In this document: in pieces, positions 17,176-25,246 of the stretch
How positions within the stretch are numbered: the stretch's first letter is position 1
Layout of the letters: each line of letters opens with the position of its first letter
NCBI RefSeq assembly: GCF_000526775.1
Contig: NZ_JAGS01000001.1
Span: 3,038,001 to 3,102,000 of the forward strand
Source: Ruminococcus albus AD2013
GTDB taxonomy: Bacteria; Bacillota; Clostridia; Oscillospirales; Ruminococcaceae
DNA: 64,000 nucleotides
Direction of reading: 5' to 3'
The notes under the pieces: model-generated
The model's database searches: none
What the model was told of the DNA's origin: nothing
Seen by the model: only the letters and a program-made list of their open reading frames with translations
Made by a program: the position numbers and the translations under genes

Positions 17176-18915
17176 TCACTCTTCTTCGCCGTCGGTATCA
17201 GCCTCAGCTGTTTCCTTTTCGTTGGCAGCTTCTGTCGATCCGTCCTTTGTCTCAGCAGGCTTTGGAGCATCCTCAGCCTTGGAAGCTTCGGACTTGTCAT
17301 TGACAAGATCTCCTATCGCACTTGAAATATCGTTCTCAGCCTTGCGCATCATCTCGCCGAAAGTATTGAAGCTTTCAGTCGCATTCTCAAAGGTGCTTTT
17401 CAGCATATCCTTGAAGAAATATCCGCCGCGGGGCTCTTCCTTTTCGGGCTGTGCGGTTTTCTCGGCCTTTTCTGTCTTCTCAGATCTTTCAGCCTTTTCA
17501 GCCGCAGGAGCTGTAAATGTAGCTGAAATGTCGTTAGCTGTGATGGTGCTGCCTGTCTTTATCTTAGAATAGATAAGGTCAAGCGCCTGCTTTGGCAGAG
17601 TAACATCGTTCAGCACGAACTTTATCCCGCTTGCATCGTTATCGGCATCTATCATGGAATCCACGCCGTCTGCGGTAATGGTAACATCGGTAAATGTAAC
17701 TACGCATCCGCCGCCGACCTTTGCCATTATCATCGAAAGTGCATATGAGGTCATGGTAACATCCTCAAAGCATAAAGTGCTGCCAGAGGTCGGGCTGCCT
17801 ATCATCATGCAGCTTCTGTCGCCGCAGGGACCGATATTCACATCTGTCATCCTGAAAGTGCAGCCGCTGCCTATCTGCAAAAGCTTTTCTGCAAACTCGC
17901 TCTCGTTGATATTAAGGTCAGTGCAGGTGACGTTCATGCCGTTTGAACCTGTAGTGAAACCGCCGGCATTATCGCTGCCGTTATCCACATAATCGGGAGC
18001 GCTCTTATCTCCGCCGAACAGTTCGCCGTCGGGGTCGATGCCTTGCTTGACCTGGTCTATCAGGTTTTCAATATCAAAGCCTTTTCTCGCCTTTTCGATG
18101 ATGCTGTCAACATCAGCGCCCTGCTTTGCCATATCTATCAGCTTTCTGAAAGGACTGCCGCCTGCAAAGGGGTCGCGGAAGATAAATCCGCTGTCCTTGC
18201 TTGAAGTATCGCGGCTGAAGAACCCGCGCTTTTTGCCGTTCTCGTTCAGCCACTGCTGATATGTCATATTTTCAAGCCCTGCATAGGCTTCGATCGGCAG
18301 TGGTGCTGTAAATTTGGCAGGTGCTTTCTCCTGAGTTATCACGATGCACCAGTCTTCTGTACTGCCTGAATTGAAAGGCAGCTCGAAAACTCTTAGCAGA
18401 CCAGTCTTGTCCCGTTTGCTGATAACAGGTTCGTAACGGTTCTTGTCGAGGGCAAAAGTAAGCCTGTCGTCCCATCTGTTTTCAGGGAAGATATTTACAA
18501 GTGATACTTCGTCGCCGTTCTCGTTATGTCCGCCAACCATAGCAAAGCGGAAGGTATAATCCGTAAACTTTTGCAGCTTCATCCTGCTTATTATCTGCGA
18601 CCTGTGTCTGTCGTGGTCGCCTATCTCCCAAACCTCAGCAGTACCGAGTGAAAGGGTCATAAATGTGCGCAGCCCCGAATTGGAGCGGCAGCTTTTGTCA
18701 AACGCGAATTTTCTCGCATCAAATTCTATTATCTTGCTCATCTGTTGTTCCTCCGTTTTTATCTCTGCGGTCGGAGCGTGAGCAGATATCAGTCTTATCT
18801 CACAGTCGCTGACATACTCTGCCCGACCGTTCTTTACAAGCCCCGCCGCCCTTTTGGGGTAGGTGGTGCCTATCACTTTGCCGTTTTCGTCCGTTACAAT
18901 AATGTTTTTTGTCAT
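17176..18915 (-). CDS. Unknown 579-residue protein with beta-helix-like repeats
   Basis: Start ATG 18915 has GGGGAGGA upstream. Residues 1-58 are a small module (IIVTDENGKVIGTTYPKRA, GLVKNGRAEYV) that I have seen at the N-terminus of clostridial proteins of unknown role. Residues 59-230 form a globular domain. Residues 327-466 hold about six tandem units of 25-27 residues with an F-x-DV-x-[IM] core ending in Gly, like coils of a right-handed beta-helix. Residues 467-579 are acidic, Lys/Glu/Ala-rich and probably disordered. No signal peptide or membrane segment. A second, in-frame start with its own GGAGG lies at 18741. Function unknown. Confidence 0.85.
   Translation of the reverse strand: MTKNIIVTDENGKVIGTTYPKRAAGLVKNGRAEYVSDCEIRLISAHAPTAEIKTEEQQMSKIIEFDARKFAFDKSCRSNSGLRTFMTLSLGTAEVWEIGDHDRHRSQIISRMKLQKFTDYTFRFAMVGGHNENGDEVSLVNIFPENRWDDRLTFALDKNRYEPVISKRDKTGLLRVFELPFNSGSTEDWCIVITQEKAPAKFTAPLPIEAYAGLENMTYQQWLNENGKKRGFFSRDTSSKDSGFIFRDPFAGGSPFRKLIDMAKQGADVDSIIEKARKGFDIENLIDQVKQGIDPDGELFGGDKSAPDYVDNGSDNAGGFTTGSNGMNVTCTDLNINESEFAEKLLQIGSGCTFRMTDVNIGPCGDRSCMMIGSPTSGSTLCFEDVTMTSYALSMIMAKVGGGCVVTFTDVTITADGVDSMIDADNDASGIKFVLNDVTLPKQALDLIYSKIKTGSTITANDISATFTAPAAEKAERSEKTEKAEKTAQPEKEEPRGGYFFKDMLKSTFENATESFNTFGEMMRKAENDISSAIGDLVNDKSEASKAEDAPKPAETKDGSTEAANEKETAEADTDGEEE
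18741..18754 (-). promoter_or_regulatory. Internal ribosome site and second start in the 579-residue protein
   Basis: GGAGG (18750-18754), 8-nt spacer, then ATG (18739-18741), in frame, encoding MSKIIEFDARKF. Use of this start would give a 521-residue form without the N-terminal module. Confidence 0.55.
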
Positions 18916-19004
18916 GGGTGTCCTCCCCTTTGTAACTCAAACCTTTTTCTGTTGTACGATGTCCGTTTTTTATTATGGGTGCCATCCCCTCATCGTTATC
19001 TGTA

Positions 19005-19033
19005 ATGATACCACATTTTGTTCCCGGTGTCAA
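19005..19033 (-). promoter_or_regulatory. Promoter of the 579-residue protein gene
   Basis: Minus strand TTGACA (19028-19033), 17 nt, TATCAT (19005-19010). The leader holds two similar blocks, GGGGATGGCACCCAT and GGGGAGGACACCCAT; the second contains the start codon. Confidence 0.8.
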
Positions 19034-19117
19034 TGTAAAATAGGTGAAATTCGCAGAAATAGGTGGAAGGTTCGCTTGTGCGGCAGTTTTATGTGTATGC
19101 GCTTAGATCCTTCGGTA

Positions 19118-20473
19118 TCATATTTTTTTCTTTGGGAATACGCTAGTCCTGTTCTTCGTGAAGATTATATACGCTATAAAGCACATGATGATCTGCAAAA
19201 CAGTCGAGCACGGAGTCGCGAGGCCTATCTTGAACAGTGAGCCGCCGCCCGTCTTCTGCATGAAGAATGCAACGGGTATCCTCACAAGGAAAGCTCCGCA
19301 TATGCCCTGTGCCATAACGAATTTAGTTTTTTCAATGCCGTTGTAAAATCCCACAAAGCAGAACAGGAAACAGGTGAACAGGCAGTCGATGGCGTAGGCT
19401 TTAAGATAATCCCATGCGGCAGCGACGGTATCGGGTTTGTTTGAGAATATACCCGAAAGTAGATCGCCGTGGAAGAAAGCCACGAAGAACATCACTATGC
19501 CGAATATCAGCGATACTGCTATGCCGCTTTTGAGGGCTTTGACAGCACGGTCGGTATGACCTGCTCCATAGTTCTGGGCTACGAATGCAGCCATGGACTG
19601 CATGAACGCCAGCGGTACCAGCATGATGAAAGCGCAGACTTTCTGTGCAACACCTACGCCCGCCGACGCAGTAACGCCCAGCTTATTGACTATAGCCATC
19701 AATACCAGGAAAGATACGCTGACAAGGAAATCCTGCAATGCTATAGGTGAACCGATACGTATGATATTTCTTGCGTAGTTGCCTTCAAGCTTCAGGTTTG
19801 ACTTATGGAATTCAAAAGGAAGCTTCGTTCTCCTTATTATAAAGAAGGATATTGTAACGCTGACAAGCTGTGCAAGTACGGTCGCAAGGGCTGCACCTGT
19901 CGCGCCCATGTGGAACTTTGAAACAAAGACCAGATCTCCGACGATATTGAACGCACAAGCTATACCTACGGCTATGAGGGGCGTTTTAGCATCGCCGAGA
20001 CCTCTGAAAATACTGCCCAGCAGATTATATGCGGTTATGACGATAAATCCTCCGCCGCATAAGCGGATATAGCTTTTGGTGAGATTGTAGGCTTCTTCGG
20101 GAGCTTGCATGATCTTAGCAAGTCCGCCTGCGCCAAGAACACTTATAACGGTGAAGATCACTCCCGTTATGGCAAATATCACAAGACCTGTGCCTACCGT
20201 CCGTGCGGCTTCCTCGGGGCGGTTCTGCCCGATGCGCTGTGCGACCGCAACCGTGATGCCCATAGAGAAGCTGACGATAAGGTTAGTCAGTGTCTGAAGT
20301 ATCTGCGAGCCTGTGGAAACTGCCGAAACATCGTTATCGGTGCCGAACCGTCCCACTACCAGCAGATCCACGGCACCGTACATAGCCTGTAAAAACATGG
20401 CAAACAGCACAGGCAGCATGAACTTCAGGAGCTTTGGCAGTATAGCTCCTTCGGTAAAATCATTGTTTTTCAT
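19118..20473 (-). CDS. MATE-family efflux transporter
   Basis: 451 residues, ATG 20473 with GGAGG at 20483-20487. Twelve hydrophobic segments in two similar halves. The N-terminal LLKFMLPVLFAMFLQAMYGAVD and VGRFG blocks are typical of the DinF/NorM-like MATE group. MATE proteins export cationic drugs and small metabolites using Na+ or H+ gradients. It is preceded by a strong promoter and a riboswitch-like terminator leader, which suggests that its substrate or a related metabolite controls expression. Monocistronic. Confidence 0.93.
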   Translation of the reverse strand: MKNNDFTEGAILPKLLKFMLPVLFAMFLQAMYGAVDLLVVGRFGTDNDVSAVSTGSQILQTLTNLIVSFSMGITVAVAQRIGQNRPEEAARTVGTGLVIFAITGVIFTVISVLGAGGLAKIMQAPEEAYNLTKSYIRLCGGGFIVITAYNLLGSIFRGLGDAKTPLIAVGIACAFNIVGDLVFVSKFHMGATGAALATVLAQLVSVTISFFIIRRTKLPFEFHKSNLKLEGNYARNIIRIGSPIALQDFLVSVSFLVLMAIVNKLGVTASAGVGVAQKVCAFIMLVPLAFMQSMAAFVAQNYGAGHTDRAVKALKSGIAVSLIFGIVMFFVAFFHGDLLSGIFSNKPDTVAAAWDYLKAYAIDCLFTCFLFCFVGFYNGIEKTKFVMAQGICGAFLVRIPVAFFMQKTGGGSLFKIGLATPCSTVLQIIMCFIAYIIFTKNRTSVFPKKKI

Positions 20474-20487
20474 TCAAATACCTCCAT

Positions 20488-20577
20488 AAAAAAAGCCGGA
20501 CAAAACAGCAGGCGTTTCAACCTGCGGTCTTATCCGGCATTACATTTCTATCGAATGTTTTGCCCTCCGAACCAGCA
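20488..20577 (-). ncRNA. Riboswitch-like leader of the MATE gene (guanidine-IV/mepA candidate)
   Basis: Minus-strand leader of about 90 nt between a strong promoter and the MATE ribosome site. It ends in a terminator: outer arms GCCGGA/TCCGGC, inner arms CGCAGG/CCTGC, seven T. An upstream segment (20556-20565, RNA GGGCAAAACA) can pair with the terminator's 3' arm (20498-20507, UGUUUUGUCC), forming an antiterminator. This on/off layout upstream of a clostridial MATE gene matches the known guanidine-IV (mepA) riboswitch class in context. I recall the class, but cannot align its consensus here. Confidence 0.55.
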
Positions 20578-20583
20578 TTTGTA

Positions 20584-20612
20584 ATTATAGCACAAGGCGG
20601 AATTGGTGTCAA
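20584..20612 (-). promoter_or_regulatory. Promoter of the MATE leader
   Basis: Minus strand TTGACA (20607-20612), 17 nt, TATAAT (20584-20589): a consensus promoter. Confidence 0.9.
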
Positions 20613-20877
20613 TCGTCAAAATGTTGAATCATGGTGTAAGACAAAGGTGGCTTTTTATTAAATATCTTACAGTTAGATACAAAAAAACACTATTTATTTA
20701 CAAAATGTTTCAAACTCTTCGAAACTTACGAAAAGCAATTGTTAACTTTTCGGGGCTCATCTTACTACATATAGAAATTAAAAAACATAAAAACACTATA
20801 TATGGAAACGAAAATGTTTTCTGGAAATAATTAATTAAAAGACTTCGCCTATTAAATAAAAGTATACCCAGAGTTCC

Positions 20878-20906
20878 TTGAAAATTGTTACGCAATAATG
20901 TATAAT
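20878..20906 (+). promoter_or_regulatory. Promoter of the LRR-dockerin gene
   Basis: TTGAAA (20878-20883), 17 nt, TATAAT (20901-20906). The leader to ATG 21040 is about 127 nt and AT-rich. The region 20620-20877 is AT-rich and shows no gene. Confidence 0.72.
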
Positions 20907-21039
20907 TTAATCAGGATAAATGATATAGGTAATTTCAATATAAATTATCAAATTTAACTAGACGGTTAGTTTGAATGTGTACTTTATATTTCGTGGTATA
21001 AACAAATAACAAATGGTAATTTGGATGGAGGTATTTATT

Positions 21040-22983
21040 ATGACTAAGAGATTTATTGCAGGACTTATGACTTTAGTATTAGTATTCGGCGGCGCAGCTC
21101 TTCCTCAGAACGTGAATGTTATAGATACCTCTATAACTGCCAGCGCAGCTAACCGAGTAGAAGGTTATTTCGAGTACGCTTTCATAGATGATGTAAGAAG
21201 CGGTGTTAATATCTTAGGTTACAGCGGCAACGAATCCAACGTTGTTATACCTTCTTATATCAATGGTGCTCCCGTGGTCGGCATAGGCGATTATGCGATC
21301 TGCCATAACGGCATGACAAGCGTTACTATCCCCGAAACTGTAAAGTCGATCGGAGCATACGCTTTTTACCACTGTTCAAACCTTTCAGCAATAAACAACG
21401 GCAGCGGTATCAGCAATATCGGAATGAATGCTTTCGGCTGTTGTACTTCCCTTAAAAAGATAACCATACCCGACAGCGTTACTGAGATAGGCTGTGACGC
21501 ATTTGATTCTTGTTCAAATCTTGAAAATATCAAGTTCCCCAAGAACCTGACCAACTTCCGTTCCAATGCTTTCGCAGGCACAAAGTGGCTCGCAAACAAG
21601 CAGAGACAGAGCGATATGGTCATCGTAAACGGAATAATCATCAACGGTGCAAACTGCAGCGGTAATGTAAACATACCCAGCGGCGTTACAGGCATAGGCG
21701 ACCACGCTTTTGCAGAAAACAGAAACATCACCGCCATAAATATGCCCAACACTGTTAAGACAATAGGCGCTTTCGCATTCGGATGCTGCGACAGATTAAG
21801 AAGCATCATTATACCCAACAGCGTTACAAAAATAGACTATGACGCATTCAAGGGCAGCTCCAATCTTGAAAACATTTTCATACCAAGCAGCGTTTCATAC
21901 ATCGGTTCTGATGCTTTCACAGATACCAGATGGCTGGCAGCTCAGAAGTCCAGAAATCCTCTGGTAGTCGTAAACAACATCGTTATAGACGGCAGAAACT
22001 GCTCCGGTAACGTAGTTATACCCAATGGCGTCAAGGTTATCTGCGACAACGCATTCGCGCTTAACAACATGATGACAAACGTTTCGATGCCTAACAGCTT
22101 AACTGAGATCGGCGATTATGCATTCGTATCCTGCACAGCTCTCCAGAACGTAGTTATACCTGATGGCGTTACTTCCATAGGTTCAAATGCATTCCTCGAA
22201 GCAAGAAGCATAAAGAACGTTGATATAGCTGACAGCGTTACCTACATGGGTCAGGAAGCTTTCAAAGAGTGTTCCGCACTTGCAGAAGTTACCGTTCCAG
22301 GCAGCATCGATAAATTAGAGCTCGCAACATTCCAGGAATGTAAAAGCCTTAAATCCGTTACCATCGAAGACGGCGTCAAGAATCTGGGCGAATACGTATT
22401 CTCAAACTGCAGCGCTCTTACCGATATAAATGTTGCAGGCAGCGTGGAGAACGTAAGCTGGCGTACATTCTATGGCTGCTCCAGCCTTACCGAAGTTACT
22501 TTCTATGAAGGTCTTACCAATATCGCAGCTGATGCATTCCAGAAGTGTGATTCGATAATGACGATCACTTTGCCCAAGAGCTTAACAGGCATCACAGCTA
22601 CATCTTTCAATTACAGCATACCCGGCTTCAAGATCAGAGGCTGTGCAGGCACTACCGCACAGAGACTGGCAGCTTACGCTAACGTAGGTTTTGAAGTTCT
22701 TGAAGGACCCGTTGTCGCAACCGAGACCAAGCTGCAGAACAGTGAGCCTAAGGTTCGCTATGACAACAACAGTGAGAAAGCTGCTTCCACACATTCCGGA
22801 AAAGCCGATATTAACGGCGACGGTATTGTGAATATATCCGATTTTTCCAAGGTAGCAGCTCACATAAAGGGCAGAAAGATGCTTAAAAACACAATCATAG
22901 CAGACATAAACAACGATAACATTATCAACATTACCGATCTTTCCAGGATCGCAGCTTTCATCAAAGGCAAGAAGATGCTGTGA
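21040..22983 (+). CDS. Secreted BspA-like leucine-rich-repeat protein with C-terminal dockerin
   Basis: 647 residues from ATG 21040, with GGAGG at 21027-21031. The signal peptide is about residues 1-36, with likely cleavage after ASA. Residues 40-560 contain a long series of LRR_5 (BspA-type) repeats with the pattern IP..V..IG..AF..C..L..V.IP. The last 60 residues form a type I dockerin with two calcium-binding loops (DINGDGIVNISD and DINNDNIINITD). The dockerin should dock it onto a cohesin of a cellulosome-like complex; the LRR part probably binds a surface or substrate. It has no catalytic domain. No cohesin gene is in the window. Confidence 0.93.
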   Translation: MTKRFIAGLMTLVLVFGGAALPQNVNVIDTSITASAANRVEGYFEYAFIDDVRSGVNILGYSGNESNVVIPSYINGAPVVGIGDYAICHNGMTSVTIPETVKSIGAYAFYHCSNLSAINNGSGISNIGMNAFGCCTSLKKITIPDSVTEIGCDAFDSCSNLENIKFPKNLTNFRSNAFAGTKWLANKQRQSDMVIVNGIIINGANCSGNVNIPSGVTGIGDHAFAENRNITAINMPNTVKTIGAFAFGCCDRLRSIIIPNSVTKIDYDAFKGSSNLENIFIPSSVSYIGSDAFTDTRWLAAQKSRNPLVVVNNIVIDGRNCSGNVVIPNGVKVICDNAFALNNMMTNVSMPNSLTEIGDYAFVSCTALQNVVIPDGVTSIGSNAFLEARSIKNVDIADSVTYMGQEAFKECSALAEVTVPGSIDKLELATFQECKSLKSVTIEDGVKNLGEYVFSNCSALTDINVAGSVENVSWRTFYGCSSLTEVTFYEGLTNIAADAFQKCDSIMTITLPKSLTGITATSFNYSIPGFKIRGCAGTTAQRLAAYANVGFEVLEGPVVATETKLQNSEPKVRYDNNSEKAASTHSGKADINGDGIVNISDFSKVAAHIKGRKMLKNTIIADINNDNIINITDLSRIAAFIKGKKML

Positions 22984-23044
22984 TAAAAGAACCGGATAAA
23001 TTATATAAAAATGCTATAGATCCTATTATAAATGACCTCCCCCC

Positions 23045-23165
23045 AAAAAAAGTCCCCCGCAGATGTGCGGGGTTCTTTTTTTGTGGAGCATGATAAGACA
23101 GCCTTTGTTCCGGATGCTGTTTAAGCTGTATAAACTTCATCAACACAGTGAATTTCCGCTGATCA
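23045..23165 (-). ncRNA. Candidate small RNA between LRR-dockerin and ptsI
   Basis: A consensus minus-strand promoter (TTGACA 23195-23200, 17 nt, TATAAT 23172-23177) fires into a stretch with no credible gene and meets the terminator at 23055-23072. The predicted transcript is about 120 nt. An ATG in it lacks a ribosome site and its frame runs through the terminator. A leader role is excluded because no gene follows on this strand. Confidence 0.5.
23047..23082. terminator. Bidirectional terminator after the LRR-dockerin gene
   Basis: Stem CCCCGCA/TGCGGGG (23055-23072) with T-runs on both strands (23073-23082 on +, 23047-23054 on -). Confidence 0.9.
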
Positions 23166-23258
23166 ATAGCGATTATAGCACAATAACTATACTTTGTCAA
23201 ATTCAACGCAAGTTGCTTTCTTTATTGCATCCTCTGCATTGCGAACAGCTTTTCACCA

Positions 23259-23291
23259 CAAAAAGACCGTGCAGAGGTCATCTGCACGGTC
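23259..23291 (-). terminator. Terminator of the sucrose-PTS operon
   Basis: An 11-bp perfect stem (GACCGTGCAGA / TCTGCACGGTC) with five T on the minus strand, 8 nt after the ptsI stop. Confidence 0.92.
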
Positions 23292-23298
23292 GGTAATA

Positions 23299-24933
23299 TC
23301 ATCGGCTGAGATCAAGGCTCCTCACCTTTTCACGGAGAGGAAGCACGTAGGGTGGTGAAACTGAAAGTTCATCTATGCCCATGCGCATGAAAGTTTCGGT
23401 AAGGGTCAGGTCAGCCGCAAGCTCGCCGCATATGCCTATCCATGTACCGTTCTTGTGGGCGTTATTTGCCGCCATCTCGATGAGACGAAGCACAGCTTCG
23501 TGATGGGTATCAACAAAAGGTTCGAGTTTGGCGTTCTGACGGTCACAGGCGAGGGTATACTGTGTAAGATCATTGGTTCCTACGCTGAAAAAGTCCACAA
23601 GAGGGGCGAGAAGATCGCTTATCACTGCGGCGGCGGGAGTTTCTATCATTATACCTATCTCGGTATTTTCGTTGAACCTTATGCCGTCGCTTTTCAGTTC
23701 AGCCTTGACTTCTTCGCAGACAGCCAGACACTTTTCGACTTCCGCGACACTGGTTATCATCGGGAACATTATTCCAAGATCACCAAAGGCAGAAGCACGG
23801 TACAGCGCTCTCAGCTGGGTCTTGAATATCTCGGGGCGGGTGAGACATATTCGCACAGCCCTGAGACCTAGTGCAGGGTTATCTTCCTTTTCTAGGCCGA
23901 AATAATCTATCTGCTTATCAGCACCTATATCAAGGGTACGTATAATGACTTTTTTGCCTGCCATGCTTTCCAGAACTTTTCTGTAAGCACTGAACTGCTG
24001 TTCCTCGGTGGGATAGTCTTCACTTTCCAGATAAAGGAACTCGCTCCTGAACAGACCTATGCCTCCTGCATCATTTGCAAGCACAGCACCGATACTGCCC
24101 ACTCCGCCGATATTGGCAAAAATATTTATCTTCCTACCGTCAAGGGTGATGTTTTCCTTGCCTTTGAGTTCCTGCAGAAGCTGTTTCTTTCTTGCGTCTT
24201 CAGCCTGTTTGGCGGTATATTTTGCGATAGTCGCATCATCGGGAGATACGATAAGCTGACCTGTATGACCGTCAACTATCAGCATATCACCGTCGTGGAT
24301 ATTTTTTAGGAAGTCCTCACCGGCACTTATTACCGCGGGTATATTCATGTTGCGTGCGAGTATGGCGGTGTGAGAATTGGACGAACCAAAAGCCGTAACA
24401 AACGCAAGCACCTTGTCCTTGTCGAGAGAAACGGTCTCACTTGGGGCAAGGTCATCGGCACAGATAATCATTTTTTCATCTGAACTGTTTTCTGTCTTAC
24501 TGCCGCCTGTCAGGCATGAGATAAGACGGTCGGAGATATCCTTTACATCAGCGGCACGCGCCTGCATATAGGCATCGTCCATGCTTGAGAACATCTCTGC
24601 AAAATTATCAGCTGTGACAGCGACCGCATATTCGGCGTTGACTTTCTGGGTCTCGATGATGCTTTTTATGGAATCGTTATAATCCTCATCGTCAAGCATC
24701 ATGAGGTGTACCTCAAATATCTCGGCATTGGCTTCGCCTACCTCTTTGAGGGCTTTGCTGTGTATCGCCTCAAGCTGCTGAGCCGCCATTTCTTTGGCAG
24801 CTTCGACACGCGAGAGTTCTTTTTCTGTGTCATTGACATTCACGCGGCGGACATCGGCTGAACTTCGGCTGAATACAGACACTTTGCCGACTGCGACCGC
24901 ACCGTAGACTCCTTTGCCCTGATAAACGACCAT
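23299..24933 (-). CDS. ptsI: Phosphoenolpyruvate-protein phosphotransferase (PTS enzyme I)
   Basis: 544 residues from ATG 24933; a GTG at 24942 is very close to the AAAGGG site. It has the N-terminal swivelling domain with the phospho-His in GSSNSHTAIL and the C-terminal PEP-binding barrel with IMIETPAA and the catalytic Cys in GICGELA. It takes phosphate from PEP and passes it to HPr. Length is slightly below the usual 570. It is the last gene of the sucrose operon, directly after ptsH. Confidence 0.95.
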   Translation of the reverse strand: MVVYQGKGVYGAVAVGKVSVFSRSSADVRRVNVNDTEKELSRVEAAKEMAAQQLEAIHSKALKEVGEANAEIFEVHLMMLDDEDYNDSIKSIIETQKVNAEYAVAVTADNFAEMFSSMDDAYMQARAADVKDISDRLISCLTGGSKTENSSDEKMIICADDLAPSETVSLDKDKVLAFVTAFGSSNSHTAILARNMNIPAVISAGEDFLKNIHDGDMLIVDGHTGQLIVSPDDATIAKYTAKQAEDARKKQLLQELKGKENITLDGRKINIFANIGGVGSIGAVLANDAGGIGLFRSEFLYLESEDYPTEEQQFSAYRKVLESMAGKKVIIRTLDIGADKQIDYFGLEKEDNPALGLRAVRICLTRPEIFKTQLRALYRASAFGDLGIMFPMITSVAEVEKCLAVCEEVKAELKSDGIRFNENTEIGIMIETPAAAVISDLLAPLVDFFSVGTNDLTQYTLACDRQNAKLEPFVDTHHEAVLRLIEMAANNAHKNGTWIGICGELAADLTLTETFMRMGIDELSVSPPYVLPLREKVRSLDLSR

Positions 24934-24957
24934 AACCGTCACCGCCCTTTCATTTGT

Positions 24958-25218
24958 TTAAAGATTAGCGTCCATGAATTCTGCCAGCTGCTGTAATGCT
25001 GCTTCTTCGTCTTCGCCCTCGATGGTGAACTTGACAGTATCTCCACATTTTACACCCAGTCCCATTATCTTCATAAGGGCTGTACCGCTGACAGGAGGTT
25101 TACCCTCTTTCTCGATAGTAACGTTGCTGGAAAAAGTTTTTATGAGCTTTACAAGATTGCCTGCGGGTCTTGCGTGGATACCTATCTCGTCTTCGATAAT
25201 GTATGTGAATTCTTTCAT
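24958..25218 (-). CDS. ptsH: PTS phosphocarrier protein HPr
   Basis: 86 residues. The catalytic His15 lies in GIHARPAG, so it can carry phosphate from enzyme I to EIIA. Around position 46, where HprK-regulated HPr has Ser (KSIMGVMSLG), this protein reads TALMKIMGLG. The regulatory Ser aligns with Ala47, so phosphorylation by HPr kinase at that site seems impossible. It may therefore be a transport-only HPr. It sits between fructokinase and enzyme I in the sucrose operon. Confidence 0.95.
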   Translation of the reverse strand: MKEFTYIIEDEIGIHARPAGNLVKLIKTFSSNVTIEKEGKPPVSGTALMKIMGLGVKCGDTVKFTIEGEDEEAALQQLAEFMDANL

Positions 25219-25246
25219 AGCAGTTATTCCTTTCGTGTCGTAAATT

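Noticed and set aside
18800..19033. Possible upstream gene beginning at GGGGATGGCACCC before the 579-residue protein
   Set aside because: It overlaps the real start and most of the N-terminal module in another frame, and its product is basic and unstructured.
20488..20577. MATE leader as a plain upstream-gene terminator
   Set aside because: No gene lies upstream on the minus strand, and a consensus promoter starts only 50 nt before the hairpin.
22961..23206. An 81-codon minus-strand frame across the LRR-dockerin 3' region
   Set aside because: It runs through a strong terminator and lacks a ribosome site; a small RNA explains the promoter better.
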